Shown: positions 1 through 9,207, numbered from the stretch's first letter. The stretch: DNA of 64,000 nucleotides from Chryseobacterium shigense (GCF_900156575.1 NZ_FTNY01000006.1:1-64000); one strand, 5' to 3'. The notes: generated by a model not told the origin, from the sequence alone. Program-made: numbers and translations.

Positions 1-51
1 CCCACCAGCGCCGATGGTACTGCGAAAGCGGGAGAGTAGGCCGCCGCCAGT
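1..51 (+). rRNA. rrf: 5S ribosomal RNA, 3' end only
   Basis: The first 51 bases carry the 3' part of a 5S rRNA, including the stretch GCCGATGGTACTGC and GGGAGAGTAGG, which is typical of Bacteroidota 5S. The 5' part lies outside the window. It is followed after about 10 bases by a strong intrinsic terminator, so this is the end of an rRNA operon read on the plus strand. Confidence 0.9.
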
Positions 52-60
52 TTTTATTTA

Positions 61-97
61 AAAGTCTCATACAGTTTTGTATGAGACTTTTTTTTTG
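61..97 (+). terminator. rRNA operon terminator
   Basis: A perfect 13-bp stem (61-73 with 78-90, loop GTTT) is followed by an uninterrupted T run to 96. It sits directly behind the 5S rRNA end. Confidence 0.9.
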
Positions 98-118
98 TAA
101 TATACTTTAAAGGAGATG

Positions 119-153
119 GCAGATTGCAGATTGCAGATAGCAGATAGCAGATT
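119..153. repeat. heptamer tandem repeat, five copies
   Basis: Five consecutive 7-bp units: GCAGATT, GCAGATT, GCAGATA, GCAGATA, GCAGATT. No coding frame uses it. It lies in the non-coding tail behind the rRNA operon. Confidence 0.85.
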
Positions 154-223
154 AAGAGATAAGAGACATGGAGACAAGAGTGACGTACACACAGCCACAA
201 ATCATTCTTCATTTATCTTTGAT

Positions 224-258
224 AAGCAATAAGCAATAAGCAATAAGCAATAAGCATT
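224..258. repeat. heptamer tandem repeat, AAGCAAT x4 plus a variant copy
   Basis: Four exact copies of AAGCAAT (224-251) are followed by a fifth with one change (AAGCATT, 252-258). It is a second 7-bp array within 150 bases of the first, with a different unit. Confidence 0.85.
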
Positions 259-591
259 AGTTACCTGTCCATCATCTATCTATCTACGATCTCATACAGA
301 CATGTGTGGGAATTTTCTTTAAACACCTAATATATATTATGTATTGACTATTCACATATGTTGCTTTCAACCAAGTTGAAGACTAAAGGATTACTGTAAA
401 GAATTAAATATCTTAATTAGTGAAGTTGATTTATTGTCCCTACTTTTTATCCCATCTTGTCTAAAATTTCTTAGAGCCAAGCCTAAATTGATATTCCTGA
501 TTTTGAGTATATAATAAACTGAAAATAAAGATAAGTATCAGTACGATTCTTTTCATTATTAATTATTTTGGTGATAACAATAGTACAATAT
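259..591. other. intergenic stretch with one short signal-peptide-like frame
   Basis: No convincing gene. On the minus strand, 461-556 encodes 31 residues that begin like an exported protein (Met-Lys-Arg followed by a hydrophobic run of Leu, Ile and Phe, then Tyr-Thr-Gln) and then meet a stop codon. The downstream DNA has stops in all three frames. It may be the 5' remnant of a lost secreted-protein gene or chance. No other feature is visible here. Confidence 0.3.
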
Positions 592-624
592 GAAACAAAA
601 AAAAGATGGTCTTACAACCATCTT
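592..624 (-). terminator. terminator of the metalloprotease gene
   Basis: An 8-bp stem (603-610 with 617-624) has an A run on its left side, which is a T run when read on the minus strand. It lies about 20 bases past the stop codon of the minus-strand gene that ends at 645. Confidence 0.8.
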
Positions 625-644
625 TATTATACCTGAAAATTAAT

Positions 645-3638
645 TTATTTTTTAATAACAATCGTTTTATAGATTAGAGCTTCCTTATTGAAAAGTCTTA
701 TGACATAAGAACCTGCTGAATAAGCTGTGAAATTAATACTTCCCGAATATTTCTGTCTTCCGGTAATGTTCCGTCCAGACATATCATACAATTCATAATG
801 GGTAATCTGTTTTTCAGTAATCACTGAAAGTATATCTTTTACTGGATTAGGTACAATTTTAATATCACTAGTATTCTGATATTCCTTTGTTCCTAAACTT
901 GAAGTAACCGTTAGGATTCTGGAATTCTTACTTTCATTCAGACAGATATTTAAAGCAATAAGCTCACTAATACTTTTTCCAACAAACGTTGATACATTGG
1001 CTGTACTGTTGTAGGAAATACCCTTTACCGTATAAGTTCCTGCAGGAAGAGAGGTAAAGTTGGCTGTAGGGCTAACCGCCTGAATTTTACCTGTAGAATT
1101 GTTAATAGCAACAAATGTATAACTGTAACCAACTAGTGCCGTAGAAGTCTCATATAAACTTCCAGGACCGGCTGCTGTAACGGTGTAGCTGGTCGCATTG
1201 GCAGGACTTGAAAAGTTTGAGATCACAAAATAATAATCAACTCCCTCATTTAATACTACAGCCTTTGTAGATCCTGTAGATGTATAACTTGAGCCATTAT
1301 AGTATGAATTAGAAGTCAAAAAGTTCGCCAGTGAAGCCGGGCTGCCTGAATGTATTGAGGTAATAAGAAATCCTGAAGATTTAGAAAAAACATACGATCC
1401 GCTATCTGTAACCCTGAATTTAAATGTATTGGTTACTGCGTTATTACTGGCAGAAACAGGAGCTGTCATTCCGGAGTTGCTGTACACAATGATGTTATTT
1501 GTACTTGTCCCTACATTATATACAAAGGTTTTAGAAGTATATGCTGCATTTGCTGAGGGTGGTGAAGTCATGTTAAGATTGGATGCCTGGCTCCCTGAAA
1601 TAGCTGTAACCGCAGATTGTGGTGTAATATAAGTTGAATAAGCCGCACAGTCTGATGTAATGGTAAAGTTATTATCAGAGACATCAAAGAATTCTGCATA
1701 CGGATTGATAATACCTACTACTTTAACCCTTGCTTTATCCGTAGAAGGAATATATGGAATGGTGGCATTATAGCTACCATTATTAAGAACATTGGATGCT
1801 AGAGTATAGGGAAATGATACTCCTCCGTCGATGGATAATAGTATATCGACATTACTTTTGATAGTATTTGTATTATTAACATCCCACGTAACATTAATGT
1901 TAGTATTGGAAGCTACTGAAATACCTGTAGCATTAGGATATGACACAGCTAGTGGTCCATTATTGCTTACCGTTACAATAATTTCATCAGAATCCAGCCC
2001 TCCGTTGGTTACATTATTATCTCTTACGGTAAAACGGAATTTCATATTTCTGGCTACCAGCGGTAAAGCTTCAGCATCATTGGTAGGGGGATTGTTTTGA
2101 TTATTTAGCACAAACTGCATCTTTGGAAAATACCTTTCAGTAGTTGAAATGCTTTGTTCAGAACGGAATAATGGCGCAGTAGTACTGTTGACAGCGGTAT
2201 AACCACCTGTACCGGTAATAGTGGATCCAAACGCGCCTTTATCATTCGCTGTAGCTACATCCGCCTGTTCCCAGGTGTAGGACAGGTTATTATCATTAGG
2301 ATCAGTGGCTATTCCTTTTAGTTTGAATGGTGTATTTTTTGGGATGGTGATATCTACCCCTGCGTTAGCTGAAGGAGGTAGATTGGTACTGGCTACGATA
2401 GTGTAACAATTGGCTGGTGACTGCAAATAAGCAAGAATCTGGTCTAAACTTTTTGCATTAAAATAATTTAAATTATTGTTTCCTGTATTGGTCTGGTTAT
2501 TAGGTGTTGAACAATTGGTAGAATATCCCATGATCGTTGATCCACCACCAGGTTCAATGGCTGCCGCTGCATTCCATCCGCTTGTACAGAATGTCGGACT
2601 GCTGCTGCTTCCTCCCACTGCATTATAAGTATGTCCGGCAGAGAATTGGTGCCCCATCTCATGGGCGATTAATCCGGCAACAACCCCTTTAGGCATAGTG
2701 AGAGCCCACTGACTCCATGCTCTGGCCTTGGAAGTATTGTTACACGGCTGCGGACCGGCCTGGCCCTGAGCTCCTCCGCTGCTCAGAATATTGAAGGTGT
2801 GTCCTATATCATATTTATTATAGACCAGGGTTGTATTGGTATTCAAGGTATTAAAACCGGTTTGTGAATTGGCAGCACTCGCAAAAGAAGGATCTACTGT
2901 GAACGGATCTGTAGCGGGATCTGTAAATATCAGGGTCCTATTGGTGGTATCTGCGATAAGGCCAAATGTTACCGAAGCTTCGGATTCATAAATTTTGTTG
3001 ATCAGATTCACCATATTGATCGCTTCCGCTAAGGCATCATCTGTATTTCCGGCAAAAGCCTGAGTAAATTCTCCTGTGGTAGCAACGGCTAGCCTGAATT
3101 TTCTAATCTGATTTCCAAATGGGAAATTGACAGCTGATTTTGCGGTTAAAGATTGTTTAATAGTGGCTAGTTCCTTAATGACATCATTTTCGTCAACCCC
3201 ACAGATAAATCTTTCATCAAATTTTGAAAAAGCATTATATATCCTGTACTGGCCAGGGGATGTTTGGTAAGGTTCTACAATGAAATAGCCATTTTCATTC
3301 TTAATAATAGCATTCATATGATCTTTGAAGATCGACAGTTTTAAAGAAGAACTGCCATCGTTACTCACCCCATCAAAAGTAAGGATTGAATGGACCCTTT
3401 GCTCGGTAAGGTTATTTTCGCTTAAATTAAATCGTATAGATTTTCCATCTTCTGAAGGAAGCGTGATTGAAGCTTTTGTTATTTTTTCCTTTTTTAACCG
3501 GCTTTCGCGAAATTGGCTTTCAAATCTTTGAAAATCGAAAGGAAAGATACTGCCGGGAACCGATGATTCTTTTGAAAGATTCTGTCCCCAAAAAAAGTGA
3601 AAAACAATGAATAGAATGCATGTTAATCTAAGTTTCAT
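645..3638 (-). CDS. secreted reprolysin-like zinc metalloprotease with T9SS sorting domain
   Basis: A predicted secreted protease of 997 residues. An N-terminal signal peptide covers about residues 1-18. The zinc site reads HEMGHQFSAGH, with ligands His326, His330 and His336 and catalytic Glu327, the HExxHxxGxxH pattern of metzincins. It is followed by a PKD/cadherin-like stretch (from about residue 420, starting PPSANAGVD) and Ig-like segments. The last 70 or so residues contain VPNPVKD and end in IVIKK, the layout of type-A T9SS C-terminal sorting domains. Inference: exported by Sec, then translocated by type IX secretion and released or anchored outside. The gene stands alone, with its own terminator, and a near-consensus -7 box (TAACTTTA on the minus strand) lies at 3656-3663. 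Substrate unknown. Confidence 0.88.
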   Translation of the reverse strand: MKLRLTCILFIVFHFFWGQNLSKESSVPGSIFPFDFQRFESQFRESRLKKEKITKASITLPSEDGKSIRFNLSENNLTEQRVHSILTFDGVSNDGSSSLKLSIFKDHMNAIIKNENGYFIVEPYQTSPGQYRIYNAFSKFDERFICGVDENDVIKELATIKQSLTAKSAVNFPFGNQIRKFRLAVATTGEFTQAFAGNTDDALAEAINMVNLINKIYESEASVTFGLIADTTNRTLIFTDPATDPFTVDPSFASAANSQTGFNTLNTNTTLVYNKYDIGHTFNILSSGGAQGQAGPQPCNNTSKARAWSQWALTMPKGVVAGLIAHEMGHQFSAGHTYNAVGGSSSSPTFCTSGWNAAAAIEPGGGSTIMGYSTNCSTPNNQTNTGNNNLNYFNAKSLDQILAYLQSPANCYTIVASTNLPPSANAGVDITIPKNTPFKLKGIATDPNDNNLSYTWEQADVATANDKGAFGSTITGTGGYTAVNSTTAPLFRSEQSISTTERYFPKMQFVLNNQNNPPTNDAEALPLVARNMKFRFTVRDNNVTNGGLDSDEIIVTVSNNGPLAVSYPNATGISVASNTNINVTWDVNNTNTIKSNVDILLSIDGGVSFPYTLASNVLNNGSYNATIPYIPSTDKARVKVVGIINPYAEFFDVSDNNFTITSDCAAYSTYITPQSAVTAISGSQASNLNMTSPPSANAAYTSKTFVYNVGTSTNNIIVYSNSGMTAPVSASNNAVTNTFKFRVTDSGSYVFSKSSGFLITSIHSGSPASLANFLTSNSYYNGSSYTSTGSTKAVVLNEGVDYYFVISNFSSPANATSYTVTAAGPGSLYETSTALVGYSYTFVAINNSTGKIQAVSPTANFTSLPAGTYTVKGISYNSTANVSTFVGKSISELIALNICLNESKNSRILTVTSSLGTKEYQNTSDIKIVPNPVKDILSVITEKQITHYELYDMSGRNITGRQKYSGSINFTAYSAGSYVIRLFNKEALIYKTIVIKK

Positions 3639-3670
3639 GATGTGGTGATTTTTTTATAAAGTTAATCAAT

Positions 3671-3714
3671 AAAAAACAACGGCAATATGAATGATGTATC
3701 ATATTGCCGTTTTA
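3671..3714 (-). terminator. terminator of the acyl-CoA carboxylase gene
   Basis: A perfect 13-bp stem (3678-3690 with 3699-3711) has A6 on its left (T run for the minus strand) and T4 on its right, so it could work both ways. The natural client is the minus-strand gene ending at 3765. Confidence 0.8.
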
Positions 3715-3764
3715 TTGATGTATTTTAAAAAAATAAATACACTTTTAGTATAAGGTTAATATTT

Positions 3765-5393
3765 TCATACCTGAATAACTCCTAGGTTAAATTTTTCCGT
3801 AATAGGAGAATGATTAGCCGCTTCAATACCCATAGAAATCCATTTTCTAGTATCTGTAGGATTGATGATAGCATCTGTCCAAAGCCTTGCTGCTGCATAA
3901 GTGGCCTCTGTCTGCTTCTGGTATCTTTTGGTAATTGTATCTAAAATTTCATTGTGTTCTTCTTCAGAAATTTCTTTACCCTGCTTTTTTAAAGTGGATT
4001 CCTGAATCTGAACTAAAACTTTCGCTGCCTGAGATCCACCCATTACAGCAAGATCTGCCCAGGGCCAAGCTACAATTAATCTCGGATCGTAAGCCTTACC
4101 ACACATCGCATAATTCCCGGCTCCGTAAGAATTGCCTGTAATGATCGTGAATTTTGGAACTACAGAATTAGAAACGGCATTGACCATTTTGGCACCGTCC
4201 TTAATAATACCTCCTTGTTCTGACTTTGAACCGACCATGAATCCTGTAACATCCTGAAGGAATACTAAAGGAATTTTTCTCTGGTTACAGTTCGCTATAA
4301 ATCTAGTTGATTTATCTGCAGAGTCCGAATAAATAACACCACCGAACTGCATTTCTCCTTTTCCGCTTTTTACCAGTTTTCTCTGATTGGCGACAATTCC
4401 AACAGACCAGCCGTCAATTCTTGCCGTTGCACAGATAATGCTTTTTCCGTAATCCGGTTTATATTCTTCGTATTCTGAATGATCCACCAGGCATTTAATG
4501 ATTTCGTAGGTATCATACTGTTCCGCTCTGGAAACAGGTACAATTCCAAAAATATTCTCGGGATTTTCCTTTGGAGGGAAGCTTTCAATTCTGTCAAAGC
4601 CAGCTTTTTCAGTGCTTCCAAGAGACTTCATGATGTTTTTGATACGGTTTAAAGCATCTTTATCATCTTTAGCCTTATAATCTGTCACTCCTGAAATGGA
4701 ACAGTGGGTAGTGGCGCCTCCTAGAGTCTCATTATCCACGCTTTCTCCGATAGCAGCCTTTACCAGATAACTTCCTGCAAGGAAAATAGAACCTGTTTTA
4801 TCCACAATCATAGCCTCATCACTCATAATAGGAAGATAAGCGCCTCCTGCTACACAGCTGCCCATTACTGCTGAAATCTGAACAATTCCCATGGAGCTCA
4901 TTTTAGCATTATTTCTAAAAATTCGTCCAAAGTGCTCCTTATCAGGGAAAATTTCATCCTGCATTGGAAGATAAACGCCGGCAGAGTCTACAAGGTAAAT
5001 GATGGGAAGTTTATTCTCCATGGCAATTTCCTGAGCTCTAAGGTTTTTCTTTCCGGTAATAGGAAACCATGCCCCGGCTTTTACAGAAGCATCATTGGCA
5101 ACAACCAGACACTGCCTTCCTGAAACATATCCCATCACCACTACGACCCCTCCGCTTGGACATCCGCCATGTTCTTTATACATTTCGTAACCAGCAAATG
5201 CACCGATTTCTATGGAATCTGAACCTTTATCGAGAAGATACTCAACTCTTTCTCTTGCTGTCATTTTTCCTTCATCACGAAGCTTTTGAAGCCTCTTTTC
5301 ACCGCCTCCTTTTTTTATTTCAGCGAGCAATTGATTGAGATCGGATAATTTTAATCTATTTTGATCTTCCCGTTTGTTGAATTCAAGGTCCAT
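3765..5393 (-). CDS. acyl-CoA carboxylase, carboxyltransferase (beta) subunit
   Basis: 542 residues, the full length of the biotin-dependent carboxyltransferase family. It moves the carboxyl group from carboxybiotin to an acyl-CoA. Two crotonase-like halves are visible: the N half with GYVSGRQCLVVANDASVKAG and DSAGVYLPMQDEIFPD, and the C half with DVTGFMVG and GNSYGAGNYAMCGKAY, the acyl-CoA and biotin oxyanion-hole regions. The PDKEHFGRIF segment resembles methylcrotonyl-CoA carboxylase (leucine breakdown) more than propionyl-CoA carboxylase, but the substrate cannot be settled from sequence alone. No biotin carboxylase alpha subunit gene is adjacent, so the partner must be encoded elsewhere. 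Confidence 0.9.
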   Translation of the reverse strand: MDLEFNKREDQNRLKLSDLNQLLAEIKKGGGEKRLQKLRDEGKMTARERVEYLLDKGSDSIEIGAFAGYEMYKEHGGCPSGGVVVVMGYVSGRQCLVVANDASVKAGAWFPITGKKNLRAQEIAMENKLPIIYLVDSAGVYLPMQDEIFPDKEHFGRIFRNNAKMSSMGIVQISAVMGSCVAGGAYLPIMSDEAMIVDKTGSIFLAGSYLVKAAIGESVDNETLGGATTHCSISGVTDYKAKDDKDALNRIKNIMKSLGSTEKAGFDRIESFPPKENPENIFGIVPVSRAEQYDTYEIIKCLVDHSEYEEYKPDYGKSIICATARIDGWSVGIVANQRKLVKSGKGEMQFGGVIYSDSADKSTRFIANCNQRKIPLVFLQDVTGFMVGSKSEQGGIIKDGAKMVNAVSNSVVPKFTIITGNSYGAGNYAMCGKAYDPRLIVAWPWADLAVMGGSQAAKVLVQIQESTLKKQGKEISEEEHNEILDTITKRYQKQTEATYAAARLWTDAIINPTDTRKWISMGIEAANHSPITEKFNLGVIQV

Positions 5394-5542
5394 AAAATTT
5401 CAATTTTTTACGGCTAAAGATACTATTTTTAAAATGAATTTGAACCGAAGTAAAACAGGTGTTTAATATATTGGTTCTCAGAAATTTGTGAAACTTTTAA
5501 CAAAAAAATATTTTTCAATTATTAATATTTTTTCTAACTTTA

Positions 5543-5657
5543 CTTGAGAGTTAAGAGGATATTATTACCCATAATAATACTCTAAGTTCCTAGTTTATTT
5601 TTTTAATAGTTTATTATTTGAAAGCCCTGAACGTTGAACAAATTTTCAGGGTTTTTT
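5543..5657 (+). ncRNA. candidate small RNA with two hairpins
   Basis: Between two minus-strand genes there is a plus-strand unit with a near-consensus -7 box (TAACTTTA, 5535-5542). Downstream lies an imperfect hairpin (stem 5554-5557 plus 5560-5566 with 5573-5583, loop ACCCAT, two-base bulge), then about 40 AT-rich bases, then an intrinsic terminator (5624-5630 with 5646-5652, T run). No open frame of useful length is inside. The promoter-hairpin-terminator order with no gene suggests an independent transcript of about 110 nt. I cannot assign it to a known RNA family; flavobacterial 6S-like RNA is one possibility. Confidence 0.4.
5624..5657 (+). terminator. intrinsic terminator of the candidate small RNA
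   Basis: CCCTGA and TCAGGG arms close a loop of about 15 bases and are followed by TTTTTT. No plus-strand protein gene precedes it. Confidence 0.6.
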
Positions 5658-5686
5658 ATGCTTACATCATTACAACAGGAAGGCAA

Positions 5687-6214
5687 TTAAACTGATTTGT
5701 ATTTCCTGTATTCGATAATAGTAAGAAAGGAAGATTGATTTTTGTTTTTTCGGTATTTTTTAAAAGATATAAAACCTAATTTTTCCGGTATTTTCCTACT
5801 GGCTCTATTTTCCTGATCAACCGGATAACATATATATCTGAAAATAAAATTATTTTCTAAAAATTCAATAAGGCTGGTAATTATTTCTGTGCCCAGCCCG
5901 ATACCCTGTGCATTTTTTTTCAGCCATAACCCAAGTTCTACTGATTCTTCGGTGATATTATGGATACCACAGCAACCCATAAAATTATTTTCAGAGTCAG
6001 TCGCAACCATTACCAGGTCTGTATTATTTGAAAGTGACTTTTTTGAATCTTCCACAAACCTTAGAATATCATTTCTGTCTCCTTCCGGGTTGAAAGGCAT
6101 ATATCTAGTAATTTCTGAAGTGAAATAAGTATTGATATCATCCACAAACAAGTCTTCGACGGGTTGTAACAACAGTCGATCGGTCTTAATTCTAATGTCT
6201 TTATTTAACTTCAT
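5687..6214 (-). CDS. GNAT-family N-acetyltransferase (RimJ/RimL-like)
   Basis: 175 residues, the length of a single GNAT domain of the acetyltransf_3 type. It transfers acetyl from acetyl-CoA to an amine. The acetyl-CoA pyrophosphate loop is visible as KKNAQGIGLGTE (Q-x-x-G-x-G), preceded by the VELGLWL beta strand. The following NRASRKIPEKLGF segment is the usual asparagine helix and C-terminal strand of the RimJ/RimL branch. It begins KLNKDIRIKTDRLLLQPV, also typical. The substrate (ribosomal protein, small amine or antibiotic) is not predictable. Confidence 0.85.
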   Translation of the reverse strand: MKLNKDIRIKTDRLLLQPVEDLFVDDINTYFTSEITRYMPFNPEGDRNDILRFVEDSKKSLSNNTDLVMVATDSENNFMGCCGIHNITEESVELGLWLKKNAQGIGLGTEIITSLIEFLENNFIFRYICYPVDQENRASRKIPEKLGFISFKKYRKNKNQSSFLTIIEYRKYKSV

Positions 6215-6423
6215 TACTCAAATCTAAGATTTTTCTGGCGTACATTAGTGATATGATCAACAACAATTTCTTTTGTTTGACATACCGTTTTAACAGGACC
6301 CCCATTTTCTATTTTTAGCTGATTGTGAGAAATTATTCAGGAAAAGTAAGACGAAAACGAATTAATTATTTTTTTATTAAAGTAAAATTTATATTTTTTA
6401 TGAGATTTGTAAAAGCCTATTTG

Positions 6424-6431
6424 TAAATTTG
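6424..6431 (+). promoter_or_regulatory. -7 promoter box TAAATTTG
   Basis: Exact match to the Bacteroidota TANNTTTG -7 consensus, 28 bases before the EamA start codon. No convincing -33 TTTG at standard spacing. Confidence 0.55.
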
Positions 6432-6459
6432 CCTGTTAAAAATTTACAGAAGATAGGAT

Positions 6460-7347
6460 ATGCAAAAATTAGCACTTTTCAGACTGCATTTGATTGTTTT
6501 TTTATGGGGGTTCACTGCAATCTTGGGAAAGCTGATTCATGCCAATGCCCAGATTCTGGTGTTTTACAGAATGCTGTTTGCGGCCATATTTCTATTTGCA
6601 TTCATCAGGATTTATAAAAAAGAGAGTATCAATGTGTCCTGGAAAATATTTTTCCAGCTGGCTGCTATTGGCTGTGCTATGGCACTGCACTGGTATTGCT
6701 TCTTTTATTCCATTAAAGTCTCCAATGTTTCCATAGCATTAAGCTGTTTATCTCTTTCCACCTTATTTGCATCCATATTAGAACCTATTATTTTTAAAAG
6801 AAAGATTGATGTATCAGAGGTGGTCATGGGCGTAGTGATTGTGGCCTGTATATTAATGATCTTTAAAACAGAATTTCTTTTTAAGGAAGGGATCATTTAT
6901 GGGATTCTCTGTGCGGTTTTCGGAACTGTTTTCAGCGTTTTTAATGGGAAGATGTTTGGGAAAACGAGTTCCGGGAATATTATATTTTATGAAATCTTCT
7001 GTGGCTGGCTGGTTCTGTCTATATTTTATATGGCTACCGGACAGATTTTTCAAATGGATGAAATAAACTACAGAGATCTGGCGTTAATATGCTTGTTGGC
7101 AAGTGTTTTTACGGCTTTTCCTATGTTGGAATCAGTGAATCTGATGAAATATATTTCGCCCTTTACGCTAATTTTAACAGTTAATTTAGAACCGGTCTAC
7201 GGAATTATACTAGCTTTTTTTATCTTTGGGGAATCAGAAGAGATGAGTCCGATATTTTATGTCGCTTCAGGCGTTATGATACTGGCAATCATTGTGAATG
7301 GATTAATGAAATCCAGAAAAAATAAAAAACTAAAAAACTTTAACTAA
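6460..7347 (+). CDS. EamA-family (DMT superfamily) transporter
   Basis: 295 residues with about ten hydrophobic segments in two homologous halves, the layout of the drug/metabolite transporter superfamily. The N half has FLWGFTAILGKLI and FYRMLFAAIFLF, the typical first and second helices of an EamA repeat, and the second half begins near IIYGILCAVFGTVFSVFNG. It is an inner-membrane permease of unknown substrate, perhaps a metabolite or amino-acid exporter. It is the first gene of a tight forward run; the next starts 13 bases downstream. Confidence 0.88.
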   Translation: MQKLALFRLHLIVFLWGFTAILGKLIHANAQILVFYRMLFAAIFLFAFIRIYKKESINVSWKIFFQLAAIGCAMALHWYCFFYSIKVSNVSIALSCLSLSTLFASILEPIIFKRKIDVSEVVMGVVIVACILMIFKTEFLFKEGIIYGILCAVFGTVFSVFNGKMFGKTSSGNIIFYEIFCGWLVLSIFYMATGQIFQMDEINYRDLALICLLASVFTAFPMLESVNLMKYISPFTLILTVNLEPVYGIILAFFIFGESEEMSPIFYVASGVMILAIIVNGLMKSRKNKKLKNFN

Positions 7348-7360
7348 GCATCAAATTTAT

Positions 7361-8443
7361 ATGATGAAGAAATATTTTTTACTTGCATTTTCACTGCTGT
7401 TTGGGCTTTCTCAATCTCAGATCATAAGAAAATACTCCAATGAATTTTTAAATATCGGAGCTGGGGCCAGAGGTCTCGCTATGGGAGGCGCTGTAGTATC
7501 CAACCAGGATGATGTGTATTCCCCGATGTGGAACCCGGCAGGTTTAATGGCGATTGAAAGAGACTGGCAGGGAGCAGCAATGCACGCAGAATATTTCGAA
7601 TCGATTGCAAAATACGATTATCTCGCCTATGCAAAAGTATTGGAGGAAGGCGTATTTGGAGTTTCCGTAGTAAGGTTAGGCGTAGACAATATCCTGAACA
7701 CCACCCAGATGATCGATGCTGAAGGGAATATAGATTATGATAAAATCACAAAATTTTCCCAGTCTGACTATGCCGCAATCCTTTCTTATGCCTTTCATCC
7801 TGCAGGAAATCCTAAACTGGATGTAGGGGTGAATGCTAAAATTGTATACAGAAATGTAGGGAAATTTGCCAGCGGATATGGTTTTGGTTTTGACATTGGA
7901 GCCATTTATAAAGCTGACAACGGATGGAAATTCGGAGGAATGCTGCGTGATGCTACTACAACGGTCAACTTTTGGAGCATCAATCAAAAAGAACTTTCAA
8001 CCGTGGTGAATGGTGAGGAATTTAACCCTGCACCAAAAGACAAAATGGAATTGACGATGCCTAAACTGAATGTAGGTGCTAGTAAAGTATTCAATATTAA
8101 CAGTAGCCTTTATGTATTGCCGGAAGCTGGAATCAATGTTGACTTTGCTAAAACAGCAGCTTTGGTATCTACAGATTTTGCAAGTTTAACACCTTATGCG
8201 GGTGCCGAACTAGGATACCAGAAAATGATTTTTGTAAGACTTGGGGTGAACAGATTCCAGTCGATCACAGATATTGAAGACCTTAAAAGAAAAGTTTCCT
8301 TCCAGCCAAGTGCAGGTATAGGAATCAAGTACAGAGGGCTTACCTTAGATTATGCAATCACCAATTCAGGAATCGGAGGATCTAATTTCTATTCTAATTT
8401 TTTCTCTCTTAAATTGGACATGGGACAGTTCAGAAATGATTAA
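7361..8443 (+). CDS. PorV/PorQ-family outer-membrane barrel protein
   Basis: 360 residues. A signal peptide (about 1-19, ending SQSQ) leads into the motif GAGARGLAMGGAVVSNQDD with YSPMWNPAGL, the opening of UPF0164/PorV/PorQ proteins. The rest alternates short amphipathic strands, as in a FadL-like 14-strand barrel. True PorV and PorQ shuttle or anchor T9SS cargo in the outer membrane; this protein is family-related, but I cannot say it is either of those. It lies between a transporter gene and an exported-protein gene with gaps of 13 and 23 bases, so it is probably co-transcribed with both. Confidence 0.8.
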   Translation: MMKKYFLLAFSLLFGLSQSQIIRKYSNEFLNIGAGARGLAMGGAVVSNQDDVYSPMWNPAGLMAIERDWQGAAMHAEYFESIAKYDYLAYAKVLEEGVFGVSVVRLGVDNILNTTQMIDAEGNIDYDKITKFSQSDYAAILSYAFHPAGNPKLDVGVNAKIVYRNVGKFASGYGFGFDIGAIYKADNGWKFGGMLRDATTTVNFWSINQKELSTVVNGEEFNPAPKDKMELTMPKLNVGASKVFNINSSLYVLPEAGINVDFAKTAALVSTDFASLTPYAGAELGYQKMIFVRLGVNRFQSITDIEDLKRKVSFQPSAGIGIKYRGLTLDYAITNSGIGGSNFYSNFFSLKLDMGQFRND

Positions 8444-8466
8444 TTTTGGAACCTAATTTATAAGCA

Positions 8467-9207
8467 ATGAAAAAGATTTCAGTAGTCGCATCATTTTTTT
8501 TGATAACCACTGTTTTTGGACAGAAGGTTTCAGATTATAAATATATTTCTGTTCCGGAAAAATTCAAAGATTTTGATAAAGAATCTTATGGGCTCGAGAC
8601 AGCGCTGGTCAAGGGACTGACAAACAAAAAATATACAGTTTTTAATGGGAAGGATTGGCCTGCAGAAGTGAAAGACAATCCTTGTAGCGTTTTATATGCT
8701 AATGTTTTGGATAACAGTAGCTTTTTAAAAAATAAGGTCCTTATTGAAGTGAAGGATTGTAATGAAAAGGTTGTTTTTTCGTCTAAAGGATCTTCCAGTA
8801 TCAAAGAATATAAAGAAGGGTTTCAGGATGCCTTAAAACAGGCTGTCATAGCAGTTCCTGTTTCATATCCTGTAGAAATAGTACAAACAGAACCTGCACC
8901 TGTTCAATCTGTCAGTAAAAATGAAACAAGTTCTTCAGCTCCGGTTTCAGAAAGTACATCAGGGAAATATACCAACGGTAAACTGAATCTTCAGAAAATA
9001 CAGGTGGATACCAACCAGTTTATTCTGGCAGACAGCGGTAGTTCCGTTCCATTTGCTGTTTTTAAAACTTCTTCAAAGAAAGACGTATTCAGAGTAAAAC
9101 TTGCAGACGGAACTTATACCATTGGGTATTTTGAAAATGGAAATATCGTTATTGATATCCCGCAATCTAATGGCGGGTTTGTGAAAGAAGTATTTTCTTC
9201 AAAATAA
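8467..9207 (+). CDS. exported protein of unknown function
   Basis: 246 residues with a Sec signal peptide (cleavage near VFGQK, residue 19). I do not recognise a named family. The first half (to about residue 140) looks like a compact alpha/beta domain. A Ser/Pro/Thr-rich linker at about 143-166 separates it from a C-terminal segment (about 170-246) ending KEVFSSK, with alternating strands that could be a small beta domain. It starts 23 bases after the PorV/PorQ-like gene and precedes a terminator, so it is likely the last gene of that operon and may act with the barrel at the cell envelope. Confidence 0.75.
   Translation: MKKISVVASFFLITTVFGQKVSDYKYISVPEKFKDFDKESYGLETALVKGLTNKKYTVFNGKDWPAEVKDNPCSVLYANVLDNSSFLKNKVLIEVKDCNEKVVFSSKGSSSIKEYKEGFQDALKQAVIAVPVSYPVEIVQTEPAPVQSVSKNETSSSAPVSESTSGKYTNGKLNLQKIQVDTNQFILADSGSSVPFAVFKTSSKKDVFRVKLADGTYTIGYFENGNIVIDIPQSNGGFVKEVFSSK

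Noticed and set aside
645..3638. Several open frames on the plus strand across the metalloprotease gene (for example 1831-2100)
   Set aside because: They run antisense to a well-supported gene and have no family resemblance, start context or promoter; they are frame shadows.
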